Part shown: one piece after another, positions 8,125 to 16,755 of the stretch | How positions within the stretch are numbered: position 1 is the first letter of the stretch | Layout of the letters: the number at the start of each line of letters is the position of its first letter | NCBI GenBank assembly: GCA_021163815.1 | Contig: JAGGTJ010000021.1 | Location: 1-41,840 of the forward strand | Source: Deltaproteobacteria bacterium | Lineage (GTDB): Bacteria > Desulfobacterota > DSM-4660 > Desulfatiglandales > Desulfatiglandaceae | Reading direction: 5' to 3' | DNA: 41,840 bases | Made by a program: the position numbers and the translations under genes | The notes under the pieces: model-generated | What the model saw: the letters and a program-made list of their open reading frames with translations, nothing else | The model's database searches: none | What the model was told of the DNA's origin: nothing

Positions 8125-9564
8125 TTAACCTTTAATTACAGCTAAGGGTCTTAACCTGGCCACTTTATTGGCAAGACCTGCCCCACAGACTACATCAACA
8201 ACCTGCGATACGTCTTTGTAAGCCTCGGGCATCTCCTCTTTAAGTGTCCTTTTTCCTCTTGCGCAAACAAGTATGCCTCTGTCCTCCATTTCCCTGCCTA
8301 TAGAACGGCCTTTTGCCTTTTTTATGGCCTGGTTGCGACTCAGGATGCGGCCTGCGCCATGACAGGAAGAGCAGAAGCTATGTTCCATAGCCCCATTGGC
8401 GCCTGAAAGCACGTAAGAAGTTGTTCCCATATCACCGGGAATGAGTACGGGCTGGCCTGTATCACGATATATTTCGGGTAACAGGCTATGTCCGGGAGGA
8501 AGAGCACGGGTTGTGCCTTTTCTGTGAACACACAGCGTTGTTTTATGCCCGTTAACAGTGTGTGTTTCTATCTTGGCTATGTTATGGCAAACATCATACA
8601 GCAGGTTCATTCCAAGCTCTTTTGGCCCTATTGACAGTTCCCTCATGAGAATTTCCTTTGACATGCCCATGAGGATTTGCCGGTTGGCCCATGCATAGTT
8701 TGCCGCGCAGGCCATTGCAGCAAGGTAGTTTTTGGCCATATCAGACTTTAATAAGGCGCCGGCCAACTGTCTGTCAGGTAATTCAGGTATGTTTTTTGCC
8801 GTCTGTTTTGCCATCTGTTTGAGAAAATCATCGCATATCTGGTATCCAAACCCTCTTGAACCGGTATGGATAAAGATGGTTACCTGACCTTTAAACAGTC
8901 GGTATATTTTTGCCTTTTTTTCATCATAAATACGATCTACTACCTGAATTTCCATGAAATGGTTACCTGAACCGAGTGTGCCAAGCTGATTAAGCCCCCT
9001 TTTTATAGCCCGATCGCTCAATATGGAAGGATCTGCGCCCTGCATGCAGCCTCCGTCCTCTGTGGTTTGCAGGTCTCTTGGAGACCCGAATCCCCTGTTA
9101 ATGGCCCATTGTGCTCCCTTTACTGCAACATCTGCTTCATCTGACCTGGATAGATGCACAAGGCCTGTTGATCCCACTCCAGTAGGAATATCCCTGAACA
9201 GGCCGGTAATTATTTTTTTTAAAAATGGCCTGATTTCGTCAGCTACAAGCAGGGTGGTCATTAAACGGCATCCGCAGTTAATATCATAACCAACACCGCC
9301 GGGGGATACCATGCCTTCTTCTGTATCAAAGGCTGCTACGCCACCTATGGGGAAACCATATCCCCAATGAATGTCCGGCATGGCAATGGAGTAGCCTACT
9401 ATTCCCGGTAATGTTGCAACATTGATGACCTGAATGATGCTCTGATCATCCTGGATATCCTTTATCATGTTGCTGTTTGAGAATATCAGGCCCGGTACTC
9501 GCATATGTCCCGCTTTTGGTATTAACCAACGAAATTCGTCAAGTCTTTCAAGTTTGATTCCCAT
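8125..9564 (-). CDS. rtcB: RNA-splicing ligase RtcB (3'-phosphate/5'-OH ligase)
   Basis: A 479-residue RtcB, which seals RNA ends carrying 2',3'-cyclic phosphate or 3'-phosphate to 5'-OH using GTP and Mn2+. Key residues visible are C97 in GYDINCGCR (metal), H202 in GSGNHF, H233 in FIHTGSRG, and H402 in SSCHGAGR, the position of the guanylylated histidine. It is the archaeal-length form. Its activator archease is encoded upstream on the same strand, separated by about 296 bases that contain a family A repeat. The role in bacteria is RNA repair after cleavage stress; the actual substrate is unknown. Confidence 0.95.
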   Translation of the reverse strand: MGIKLERLDEFRWLIPKAGHMRVPGLIFSNSNMIKDIQDDQSIIQVINVATLPGIVGYSIAMPDIHWGYGFPIGGVAAFDTEEGMVSPGGVGYDINCGCRLMTTLLVADEIRPFLKKIITGLFRDIPTGVGSTGLVHLSRSDEADVAVKGAQWAINRGFGSPRDLQTTEDGGCMQGADPSILSDRAIKRGLNQLGTLGSGNHFMEIQVVDRIYDEKKAKIYRLFKGQVTIFIHTGSRGFGYQICDDFLKQMAKQTAKNIPELPDRQLAGALLKSDMAKNYLAAMACAANYAWANRQILMGMSKEILMRELSIGPKELGMNLLYDVCHNIAKIETHTVNGHKTTLCVHRKGTTRALPPGHSLLPEIYRDTGQPVLIPGDMGTTSYVLSGANGAMEHSFCSSCHGAGRILSRNQAIKKAKGRSIGREMEDRGILVCARGKRTLKEEMPEAYKDVSQVVDVVCGAGLANKVARLRPLAVIKG

Positions 9565-9654
9565 ATGTCTGACTCCAAAATTTCATTTTTTCCAATCTTG
9601 CCGTTATGGAGAGGAAACCCCATAGCATTTATCCAAGGACCGGTTGTTGGGTGC

Positions 9655-9751
9655 TAAACCGGCATGGCCGGATCCAAAACATCCTGGCCACCCACGGATA
9701 TGAAAATACAGACTGGCTTTTCAACATGGTTTTGTGTGTTTTCATGGTAAA
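9655..9751 (-). repeat. Family A repeat copy 2
   Basis: Full-length inverted copy between archease and rtcB. On the plus strand it starts TAAACCGGCATGGCCGG, the intact terminal hairpin, and ends at TTCATGGTAAAA. It lies in the probable archease-rtcB transcript. Confidence 0.9.
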
Positions 9752-9860
9752 ATATTTTTGTACAAGGCCAGGTCTTCGGCCTTGTTTTTGGCATAGAGGG
9801 TGATGTTTGTAGACCCTGAAAGGGAAGGGGTTATGGAAAAATACCATTCATAGATAAAAA

Positions 9861-10292
9861 CTATACATCAAAAACGACCTTTGCCTCCCAGTGGTCATCT
9901 CTTTTTTCCACTTTTATTTCATGATAGGTAACCGCTTTTATTTCACGAATGATGGATGATGGATCAACAGAAACAGTCCGGAGCTCTGCTTCAAGCAAGG
10001 TAGGAGAGACAGATTTGATCTCAATTGTGCAGGGCGCTATACCTTCTGCCTCTGACAGGAACAGGATCTCTCCCAGCCAGCATACCATCAAATCGGAAAG
10101 ATCTGTCCCCGAAACAGAGATATTAATGGTTGCAGGTTCGCCGGTAAGTTCAGGTATATCGCCTAACATGATCGTAAGCATTGTTAGTGCAGCATTTTGA
10201 AAAAGTTCCTCAAGGTTTTTACCATAAAGGACGACACCTAAGTCAGAGGTATGGTCTATAAATCTAAATCTTGGAGTGGCTGTATCTTTCAT
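9861..10292 (-). CDS. Archease, RtcB activator
   Basis: A 143-residue archease, a small metal-binding protein that speeds RtcB guanylylation and allows multiple turnover. Diagnostic features are the N-terminal FIDHTSDLG (acidic/His metal ligands), the central WLGEILFLSE and the C-terminal AVTYHEIKVEK. Length is typical. It is transcribed toward rtcB on the same strand, and this gene pair is widely conserved, which supports both calls. The upstream gap (10293-10560) is divergent toward the small Cys-rich gene and contains another family A copy, so regulatory signals for both may lie there. Confidence 0.93.
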   Translation of the reverse strand: MKDTATPRFRFIDHTSDLGVVLYGKNLEELFQNAALTMLTIMLGDIPELTGEPATINISVSGTDLSDLMVCWLGEILFLSEAEGIAPCTIEIKSVSPTLLEAELRTVSVDPSSIIREIKAVTYHEIKVEKRDDHWEAKVVFDV

Positions 10293-10352
10293 GTCTTATA
10301 TTGAACCTAGATCTTGCAAGTATCGGATTTTGAAAACAGTTTATACGGAATC

Positions 10353-10447
10353 TGCCGTAAAAAAACAAGACCATGCTGAAAAACCAGACTCTATTTTTCA
10401 TGTTTGGGGATGGCTAGGATATTTTGAATTTAGCCACGCCGATTTAA
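10353..10447 (+). repeat. Family A repeat copy 3
   Basis: Starts near TGCCGTAAAAAAACAAGACC and ends at CACGCCGATTTA. All segments are present with about a quarter of positions diverged; the terminal hairpin is largely lost. Confidence 0.8.
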
Positions 10448-10495
10448 TAAAAGGTTGTCGGAATTTATGGTGTGGGTACTACTAACAACAAAGGT

Positions 10496-10534
10496 TATTC
10501 CGCATAGTTGCTGCTTGGGTGGTATATGCGAATA
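10496..10534 (+). promoter_or_regulatory. Leader hairpin before the Cys-rich protein gene
   Basis: TATTCCGCAT (10496-10505) can pair with ATGCGAATA (10526-10534) with one bulged base, leaving a 20-base loop, 26 bases before the ATG. It could be a structured leader or chance; no T run follows it. Confidence 0.25.
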
Positions 10535-10560
10535 ATGACTTTATCAAAGGAGGAGAAGAC

Positions 10561-10845
10561 ATGAAGATGCAATGTGTCTTTTGCAAAAAGACGTTTAAAA
10601 CACAGGATAAGATAGGCACGTCAGATATCTGTCCAAAATGCGGGAGGGCTTTGCACTGTTGCCGACAGTGCAAATTTTTTGATCCCAATGCCTACAACGA
10701 ATGCAGGCAGATCTCTCCAGAACGTGTTTTTGATAAGGATAGTGCAAACTTTTGTGATTTTTTTGTACCTAAGGGCTCAACTGTAAAAGGTCGTAACAAG
10801 GTTAGGGATGCAAAGGCGGCCCTTGAGGCATTTTTTAAAAAATAA
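10561..10845 (+). CDS. Small cysteine-rich zinc-ribbon-like protein
   Basis: A 94-residue protein of unknown function. Its Cys pattern is C5-x2-C8, C24-x2-C27, C33-C34-x2-C37, C48 and C65, so it could bind two metal ions. The second half, with CRQCKFFDP, ECR, ERVFDKDSANFCDFF, looks like a defined family signature that I recall from deltaproteobacterial hypothetical proteins. The very strong ribosome binding site AAAGGAGGAG sits at ideal distance from the ATG at 10561, which fixes the start and suggests high expression. The stop codon TAA is the first triplet of the inverted family A copy that follows, so the C-terminus may have been set by that insertion. Confidence 0.75.
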   Translation: MKMQCVFCKKTFKTQDKIGTSDICPKCGRALHCCRQCKFFDPNAYNECRQISPERVFDKDSANFCDFFVPKGSTVKGRNKVRDAKAALEAFFKK

Positions 10846-10926
10846 ACCGGTATGGCTGGATTCAAAATATCCTACCCATCTACGGACATGAAAATACAGC
10901 CTGGTTTTGTGTGTTTTCATGGTAAA
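10843..10926 (-). repeat. Family A repeat copy 4 (internal deletion)
   Basis: Inverted copy. On the plus strand TAAACCGGTATGGCTGG opens it and TTTTCATGGTAAA closes it; about 13 bases of the middle (the TTTTTCAGCACGG segment) are missing. Its first three bases are the stop codon of the preceding gene. Confidence 0.85.
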
Positions 10927-10989
10927 GATTTCACAATACGCAGACAAACTCTCTTTTCATTCAACAAGGCTTGTGTGTTTAAGTAAACG

Positions 10990-11898
10990 TTAATTGGCCT
11001 CTGTCACAGGGCTCTCTATTGACATTGTCATTGCATCAGTGTCAAGTTTTGCCGTAACACCTATGGGTACAGCAAGGTTTACTGCTCCATGCCCTGTTAG
11101 CAATCCCGTTGCCACTGGAATGTGAAGGTTAGATGTCACATCCCTTAAAAGTGCTTCGATGTTTGATTTGTCGCCACAATTCTCAAACGTCCCTGCAACA
11201 AGCCCCTTGATTCCATCCAACTGTCCTGACAGTCTCATCTGTGTTATCATCCTGTCTATGCGATACAATGCCTCACCTCTATCCTCCAGAAATAGAATGC
11301 ATCCATTGAAAGAGGGAATAAAAGGTGTGCCTATCAGGCTTGTAATCAGGGTAAGGTTTCCCCCTGTAATAGGACCCACTGCCCTTCCACGATGCAGGCA
11401 TTTTCCGCCCTTTAAGTCGAATAGTGGCATCTTTCCGGATTCAAGTGTGTTGACAAATTGTGTAAGATCATGGCCTTTGGAGATATTTCTCAGCATGGGC
11501 GCATGAAAGGTTAAAAGACCTGTCTTTTTATGGATTGCCATCAAAAGGGCGGTTATGTCACTGTATCCGGCAATAATCTTCGGATGTTGGTATATGGTGG
11601 CATAGTCAATTTTGTCAAGGAGCCGCATGCTTCCATAGCCCCCCCTTGTACAGAATATGGCCCTGATGGACTTATCCTGAAACATGGAATGGAGGTCGGA
11701 CAGACGTTCATCATCTGTTCCGGCAAGATACCCCTGTTTATTAAGGGCATTTTTTCCAATGTGTACATAAAGGCCATGTCTTTCAAGAAGCCTGATCCCG
11801 GCAGTCAATTTGTCCTTGTTGACTGGTCCTGCAGGGGATATGATTCCTATGGTGTCTCCTTTTTTGAGTGCAGGTGGCAATAGTGGTCTGGCAAGCAT
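10990..11898 (-). CDS. ldcA: Muramoyltetrapeptide (LD-)carboxypeptidase, S66 family
   Basis: A 302-residue S66 serine peptidase that removes the terminal D-Ala from murein tetrapeptides in the cytoplasm during peptidoglycan recycling. The catalytic triad is readable: S113 in GYSDIT, E205 in FLEDRGE and H270 in LTGHG. The RGGYG motif near 85-89 lines the active site. No signal peptide is seen, as expected. GGAGAAA lies just before the ATG at 11898. The gene stands alone, convergent with the Cys-rich gene; the 724-base upstream gap is rich in repeats. Confidence 0.92.
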   Translation of the reverse strand: MLARPLLPPALKKGDTIGIISPAGPVNKDKLTAGIRLLERHGLYVHIGKNALNKQGYLAGTDDERLSDLHSMFQDKSIRAIFCTRGGYGSMRLLDKIDYATIYQHPKIIAGYSDITALLMAIHKKTGLLTFHAPMLRNISKGHDLTQFVNTLESGKMPLFDLKGGKCLHRGRAVGPITGGNLTLITSLIGTPFIPSFNGCILFLEDRGEALYRIDRMITQMRLSGQLDGIKGLVAGTFENCGDKSNIEALLRDVTSNLHIPVATGLLTGHGAVNLAVPIGVTAKLDTDAMTMSIESPVTEAN

Positions 11899-12012
11899 CG
11901 TATTTTTCTCCGGGCATAGGGCCTATCTTCTGGCATATAAGTTTTCCGAAAAAACCTGTTACCTTATGCCCATACAAAAAAGGCTGTTTTACACGCGTCG
12001 TTATACGAAAAT

Positions 12013-12110
12013 TTTACCATGAAAACACACAAAACCATGTTGAAAAACCAGTCTGTGTTTTCATATTCGTGGGTGGCCAGGATATTTTGGATCCGGCCAT
12101 GCCGGTTTAA
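12013..12110 (+). repeat. Family A repeat copy 5 (best-preserved)
   Basis: The clearest copy. TGAAAACACA (12020-12029) pairs perfectly with TGTGTTTTCA (12054-12063), and CCGGC (12093-12097) pairs with GCCGG (12101-12105) around the loop CAT. These two stem-loops define the family. Confidence 0.92.
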
Positions 12111-12138
12111 TACTCGAAACACCTTGTGCCTGTTGTAA

Positions 12139-12193
12139 AACCTACATCCTGCAAGCGTCAAGTTTGTCAAAGATCTGTCTGTGGCAGACAGGT
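12139..12193 (+). repeat. Family C repeat with hairpin
   Basis: Core CCTACATCCTGCAAGCGTCA followed by AGTTTG and a hairpin, ATCTGTCT (12173-12180) with AGACAGGT (12186-12193). The same order occurs at 35322-35374, where the hairpin is kept by paired changes. Confidence 0.65.
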
Positions 12194-12269
12194 GCAAGGT
12201 GGCAAGGGCACAGACGTAGTACGATCAAGCCCTTGTCAACGTCGCAGATTGATGCGGAGGCTGTGAAAA

Positions 12270-12300
12270 GCCATTTATGGATGGAAACTATCTAAGGTTA
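12270..12300 (+). repeat. Family D repeat segment
   Basis: GCCATTTATGGATGGAAACT followed by ATCTAAG matches 28893-28920 with only a few substitutions. It may be part of a longer unit with family C. Confidence 0.45.
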
Positions 12301-12622
12301 CATCTTGATTATACTGTAAAATTCGGGTATATGCTATGCTTAACTATTTTTTTGCCCATAAACATATCTTTTTTCACAATCTCAATGCCTGTCTGTCAGA
12401 TGGCCAAAATAGCTCAATATGCAGGATCAGTGGTGATATCTGCTGTTTTGTATGAGTTGTTATAAGTGATTGGTTGCATTGTCTTTTGTGTGAAAACACA
12501 GTTGCGAAATTGGGCTTGTTTATAAGGCAGTGGGATTGAATGTTCAACAGGTATGAAAGGTTGCAGACTTTGTGGCAGCCAAAAATTGATCTGCGGATGG
12601 ATACAAAAGAGTGCTTTGAATT

Positions 12623-13954
12623 ATGACGTCTCGTGAGGATATATTTTTTATAAGTCTTGGTTGTCCAAAAAATCTTGTTGACAGTGAGCATATGCTTGGA
12701 TACCTCAATCAGGCAGGCTACAGATGTACGGACAATATAGAAGATGCCTCCGTCTGTATAATAAACACCTGCGGTTTTATTCGGGAGGCAGTGGAAGAGT
12801 CAATAGATACAATCCTTGAGGCAGCAAAATTCAAGATCAACGGTAGTCTTAAAAAACTTATCGTAACAGGCTGCATGGTCCAGCGCTATGGATATAAGCT
12901 GCGCAGGGAGATGCCCGAGGTGGATGCATGGCTGGGGACAAACGAATTTATACGTATCCTTGATGTCATGGAGTCTGACATTTCTGAGGACAAGGCGCCT
13001 TTTTTTATCAGCAGGCCATTATATCTTGCAGATCACAGTACCCCCAGGCTATTGTCCACTCCATTTTACACTGCGTATATAAAGATAGCAGAAGGTTGCT
13101 CTCACAGGTGTTCGTTTTGTACCATTCCGGCTATGAGAGGCCCTTTTCGCAGTCGTAGCATAGAATCTGTTGAGGCAGAAGTAATAAACCTGGTTGAGCA
13201 TGGTGTAAGAGAAATAAATCTCGTTGCTCAGGACACCACCATGTATGGTAGGGATCAGAATTTCTCTATAGAGGATTTGCTTGAACGGCTTGTTATGATC
13301 AGGGACCTTAGCTGGATTCGTATCCTTTACTGCTATCCGGATGGGGTTTCCGAGCGCCTTTTGGATATCATGGATTCCGAGGAAAAGATATGTCCCTATC
13401 TGGATATCCCCCTGCAACATGTTAACCGTGACATCCTCGTAAACATGAGACGACCTCCTGTATCAGAAACTCCGTGGGGGCTTGTCAACAGAATAAGGGG
13501 TCATAGGCGCAAGATATCGTTAAGGACCTCGTTTATGGTAGGATTCCCGGGAGAAACAGAATCTGCATTTAACGAACTTTACAGTTTTGTCAATGATGCA
13601 AGGTTTGATCATCTTGGTGTCTTTGTCTTTAGCAGGGAAGAGGGTACAGCTGCAGGCAGGATAGGGAACAGTGTCAGTTTTGAAACTGCAATACGGAGAA
13701 AAGAGAAGATCATGTCTCTGCAGGCAAAGATATCAGAAGAGATAAACCGTGAGTTCATAGGCCAGGTAGTGCCTGTTCTCATAGAGGGACATAGCGAAGA
13801 AACGGATCTTTTGCTAAAAGGACGGAGTGCTATCATGGCCCCGGATATTGATGGACAGATATTAATAAATAAGGGGGAGGGTGTTTATGGTAAAATTATG
13901 CCGGTTTTGATAAAAGAGGCATATTCGTATGATCTTATTGGAGAGATTAAATAA
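12623..13954 (+). CDS. rimO: Ribosomal protein uS12 methylthiotransferase RimO
   Basis: A 443-residue radical-SAM enzyme that adds a methylthio group to an aspartate of ribosomal protein S12. The N-terminal UPF0004 domain binds a 4Fe-4S cluster through C14 (SLGCPKN), C50 (NTCGF) and C84 (TGCM). The radical-SAM cluster is held by C159-x3-C163-x2-C166. The C-terminal TRAM domain (about 375-443) contains GQVVPVLIEG. The opening FISLGCPKNLVDSE is characteristic of RimO rather than MiaB. The ribosome binding site before 12623 is weak. A polyprenyl synthase gene follows after 13 bases, across a 14-base tandem duplication. Confidence 0.95.
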   Translation: MTSREDIFFISLGCPKNLVDSEHMLGYLNQAGYRCTDNIEDASVCIINTCGFIREAVEESIDTILEAAKFKINGSLKKLIVTGCMVQRYGYKLRREMPEVDAWLGTNEFIRILDVMESDISEDKAPFFISRPLYLADHSTPRLLSTPFYTAYIKIAEGCSHRCSFCTIPAMRGPFRSRSIESVEAEVINLVEHGVREINLVAQDTTMYGRDQNFSIEDLLERLVMIRDLSWIRILYCYPDGVSERLLDIMDSEEKICPYLDIPLQHVNRDILVNMRRPPVSETPWGLVNRIRGHRRKISLRTSFMVGFPGETESAFNELYSFVNDARFDHLGVFVFSREEGTAAGRIGNSVSFETAIRRKEKIMSLQAKISEEINREFIGQVVPVLIEGHSEETDLLLKGRSAIMAPDIDGQILINKGEGVYGKIMPVLIKEAYSYDLIGEIK

Positions 13955-13969
13955 TAGAGATTAAATAAT
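13942..13969 (+). repeat. 14-bp tandem duplication at the rimO/polyprenyl synthase junction
   Basis: AGAGATTAAATAAT occurs twice in tandem (13942-13955 and 13956-13969). The first copy holds the rimO stop codon; the second runs into the ATG of the next gene. With one copy only, the stop and start would overlap as TAATG. Confidence 0.9.
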
Positions 13970-14948
13970 GACGATACCCTTGGAAAACCTGTTTGAAGAC
14001 TACAAAAGACATGTTGCGAAAATAAATGCAGCGCTGAATGCAAATCTATCTCCATGTATTCCTTTGGTAAAAAAAATAGGAGACTATATTCTGCAGGGAG
14101 AGGGAAAACGATTGAGACCCCTGTTTTTTGTGCTTTCGTGTGGCCTTTGCAATTACACAAAGGCCGATATTTATCATCTGTCGACAATCTTTGAATACAT
14201 ACATGTTGCATCCCTTTTGCACGATGATGTCCTTGACAATTCTGAACTCAGACGCAAAAAGCCCTCTGCTAATATGACATGGGGCAATCATTTTGCAATC
14301 CTTGGTGGTGACTTTTTGTGTGCAAGGGCCTATGAGATAGCAATAACATCCAATAACATGGCGTTTGTGCATAACATTACCCATACCCTTTCCAGGCTTG
14401 TTGAGGGGCAGTTTCGGGAACTCCTTTATTCAAATAATCTGAATATTTCAAAAGAGGCATATCTCGATATAATAACTGGCAAAACCGCACTTCTTATGTC
14501 CTGTGCCTGTGCATGCGGGGGAATTGTTTCAGGAGCTGAAGACGAACATATCAGATTGCTGGGGCAGTTTGGATTAAATATGGGGATTGCATTTCAGTTA
14601 ATAGATGATTTGCTGGATTATACTTCTTCTGAAGAGGCCTTTGGGAAACCTGTTGGTAAGGATATCAGGGAGGGGAAAATCACGCTGCCTTTGATATACG
14701 CCCTTTCTGAACAGGACAGTTGCGAGAAAAACCGTCTCGGGGATTTATTAAAAAATAACAGAGCGAGTGAGGATGATTATCGACGTCTTGTTCTGACTGT
14801 AAGAAATTCAAAGGCTATTGATAAGGTACGGCAAGAGGCCATAAGTTTTGCAGACAGGGCGGGCAGGTGCCTCGATTCGTTTGCTGATTCGCCTTATAAG
14901 CAGGGTCTTTTGGCATTAAACAGATATGTTATTCAAAGAACTAACTGA
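13968..14948 (+). CDS. ispB: Trans-polyprenyl diphosphate synthase (IspB-like)
   Basis: A 326-residue all-trans polyprenyl diphosphate synthase that extends farnesyl diphosphate with isopentenyl units to make the side chain of respiratory quinones. Both aspartate-rich motifs are present: DDVLD at 86-90 followed by RRKKPSAN, and DDLLD at 213-217; GKRLRP near 46-51 binds IPP. Chain length cannot be read safely, so octaprenyl is a default guess. Probably co-transcribed with rimO; translation was perhaps once coupled through an overlapping TAATG. The 186 bases downstream hold no clear terminator or gene. Confidence 0.85.
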   Translation: MTIPLENLFEDYKRHVAKINAALNANLSPCIPLVKKIGDYILQGEGKRLRPLFFVLSCGLCNYTKADIYHLSTIFEYIHVASLLHDDVLDNSELRRKKPSANMTWGNHFAILGGDFLCARAYEIAITSNNMAFVHNITHTLSRLVEGQFRELLYSNNLNISKEAYLDIITGKTALLMSCACACGGIVSGAEDEHIRLLGQFGLNMGIAFQLIDDLLDYTSSEEAFGKPVGKDIREGKITLPLIYALSEQDSCEKNRLGDLLKNNRASEDDYRRLVLTVRNSKAIDKVRQEAISFADRAGRCLDSFADSPYKQGLLALNRYVIQRTN

Positions 14949-15134
14949 GTTTCTGATGGTATTGTCCAATATGCTGGGATGAGTTCAAATAGGTGTCACC
15001 CTGATTGGGGGTAAAACAATCCGAATTGCAAGGGAGTTACTGGTAACGGTAAGGTCTGAATATGTTTGGTCTAACGCAACCTGGTCACAGAATGTTTATG
15101 GAAGGGGCTTATCAGGCAGGGTTTTGTTCGTTTT

Positions 15135-16061
15135 TTAAAGGGATTCTGGTGTAAAGGCAACAATATCATCTATTCTGTCTTTATCAGTCAATATCATTAC
15201 AAGTCTGTCTATGCCAAGTGCCATGCCAGCGGCTTTTGGCATATGTTTCAAGGCACTTAGAAAATTTTTTGGCGTGGGATAGGGAGAAATCCCGAGCCCT
15301 TGCATCTTTTTTGTTTCCTGTCTGAAACGTGTCTCTTGTTCCTGTGGATCTGTTAGTTCTGAAAAACCATTGGAAATTTCAATCCCTGATATAAACAGCT
15401 CACACCTCTCTGCTACTGTTTGGTCGGTGGATTTTATACGTGCAAGGGATGCACATGATGAAGGATAATCATACAGAAAGGTTGGTTTTTTTATGCCAAG
15501 ATGTTGTTCTATTTTGAATGACATTATTTCATCAAAACAGTCCTGTCTTATTGCAGTTTCAGGGTCAATGGATGCGAACAGCGAAAAGGCATCACGCACA
15601 GTTAGGCGTTCCCATGGAGGGGTAAGGTCTATCAACCTGTTTCTGTACGGGACAAACAGTCTGCCGTTTATCTTTTTTGAAACTGAGGAAACAAGGTTTT
15701 CACAATCTTCCATTAGATCCATGTAATCGGTATTTACTGAATACCATTCCAGCATGGTAAACTCTGGAAGATGCAAGCCCCCGCGCTCTTTTGCCCTGAA
15801 ACATTTGCATATCTGAAATATCTTTTTGTAACCGGCTGCAAGGATTCTTTTCATGCATAGCTCGGGTGAGGGATGAAGATAGCTGTTTCCTGCCCTTACT
15901 GTTTCGATGTAGGCCTCTGGAGCCGGAGCAGGTATGATGTACGGAGTTTCAATTTCAAGATAATCGTTTTCAACAAAAAAGTCGCGTATTGCCTGGATTA
16001 TTTTTGCACGTTTCCGCAGTGCGTCCTTTTTTTGTTCAAGTCTTTTTTGTTCTTTATCCAC
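15135..16061 (-). CDS. epmA: EF-P lysine lysyltransferase EpmA (PoxA/GenX, LysRS-like)
   Basis: A 308-residue stand-alone class II lysyl-tRNA synthetase catalytic domain without an anticodon-binding domain. EpmA attaches (R)-beta-lysine to a conserved lysine of EF-P. Class II motifs are visible: PYIIPAPAPEAY in motif 1, CFRAKERGGLHLPEFTMLEWY in motif 2, and GMALGIDRLVM in motif 3. A GTG at 16061 is used, 9 bases after the efp stop, with AAAGGAT overlapping the end of efp as ribosome binding site. Direct linkage to efp supports the role strongly. The partner aminomutase EpmB is not in the window. Confidence 0.93.
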   Translation of the reverse strand: MDKEQKRLEQKKDALRKRAKIIQAIRDFFVENDYLEIETPYIIPAPAPEAYIETVRAGNSYLHPSPELCMKRILAAGYKKIFQICKCFRAKERGGLHLPEFTMLEWYSVNTDYMDLMEDCENLVSSVSKKINGRLFVPYRNRLIDLTPPWERLTVRDAFSLFASIDPETAIRQDCFDEIMSFKIEQHLGIKKPTFLYDYPSSCASLARIKSTDQTVAERCELFISGIEISNGFSELTDPQEQETRFRQETKKMQGLGISPYPTPKNFLSALKHMPKAAGMALGIDRLVMILTDKDRIDDIVAFTPESL

Positions 16062-16070
16062 AGAGTAATA

Positions 16071-16634
16071 CTATCCTTTGACCCGTGTGACATATTGACC
16101 TGTCCTCGTATCTATGGTTATCCTGTCTCCCTTTTCAACGAATGGTGGCACCCTGAGTTCATAACCTGATTCAACTGTTACAGGTTTGGTATCTCCTGTA
16201 ACAGAATCTCCTTTTGCCCAGGGATCACCTTTTATTACCTCCATGTCAACAAAGTTGGGCAGTGTAATACCTATCGGCTTATCATCAAAGAACAGTATGC
16301 TGACATCGAGATTATCTATCAAAAAGTTTTTTGCATCTCCCAACTGCTCATCAGTCAAAAATACCTGCTCATAGTTTTCCGTATCCATGAAACAGGCCTG
16401 ATCATTCTGGGAATACAGGTATTGCATTTTTCGTTCTTCTATGGCTGCTGGCTGAAACGTATCTCCGGATCTGTATGTCCGGTCAAAAATAATACCTGAA
16501 ATCATGTTCTTGAGCTTGCATCGGTAAAGGGACTGCCCCTTTCCTGGTTTTGAAAACTGAAAGTCAATTATTATATATGGTTCATTGTCAATCTGGATTT
16601 TTAGTCCTTTCCTCAAGTCACTTGCCGTATACAT
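16071..16634 (-). CDS. efp: Elongation factor P
   Basis: A 187-residue EF-P, the three-domain tRNA-shaped factor that relieves ribosome stalling at polyproline. The tip loop reads FSKPGKGQ, with K32 at the position that EpmA lysylates (the PGKG lysine). The C-terminal signature region PWAKGDSVTG...TKPVTVESG is complete. Start choice: the ATG at 16634 is preceded by AGGAGAG and gives a normal N-terminus (MYTASDLRKG), whereas the frame open further upstream runs into a family A repeat. The downstream gene is its modifying enzyme. The 302-base upstream gap holds the truncated repeat and no other gene. Confidence 0.95.
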   Translation of the reverse strand: MYTASDLRKGLKIQIDNEPYIIIDFQFSKPGKGQSLYRCKLKNMISGIIFDRTYRSGDTFQPAAIEERKMQYLYSQNDQACFMDTENYEQVFLTDEQLGDAKNFLIDNLDVSILFFDDKPIGITLPNFVDMEVIKGDPWAKGDSVTGDTKPVTVESGYELRVPPFVEKGDRITIDTRTGQYVTRVKG

Positions 16635-16679
16635 TTTTTTAATCTCTCCTGTTACAGTTGAAGTATGTCTGCTCAGAAT

Positions 16680-16755
16680 TTTACCGTAAAAAAACACAAA
16701 ACCGTGCTGAAAAACCAGGCCTTATCTTCATATCCGTTTGTGACCATGCCGGTTT
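16680..16755 (+). repeat. Family A repeat copy 6 (internal deletion)
   Basis: Starts TTTACCGTAAAAAAACACAA and ends ACCATGCCGGTTT. About 20 bases before the terminal hairpin are missing. It lies 45 bases upstream of efp in the 5' direction of that gene. Confidence 0.85.

Larger units (their letters stand above)
11899..12622. other. Long repeat-bearing gap between ldcA and rimO
   Basis: No convincing gene. Contents in order: about 110 bases of ldcA leader, a full family A copy (12013-12110), a family C unit (12139-12193), a family D segment (12270-12300), then about 320 AT-rich bases up to rimO in which I see no repeat or clear promoter. Confidence 0.6.

Noticed and set aside
8340-9289. Extra open frames on both strands within rtcB
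   Set aside because: Shadows of a well-conserved gene; no start signals and no recognisable domains.
12277-12465. A 62-codon hydrophobic open frame in the gap before rimO
   Set aside because: It starts inside a family D repeat, has no ribosome binding site and resembles nothing known.
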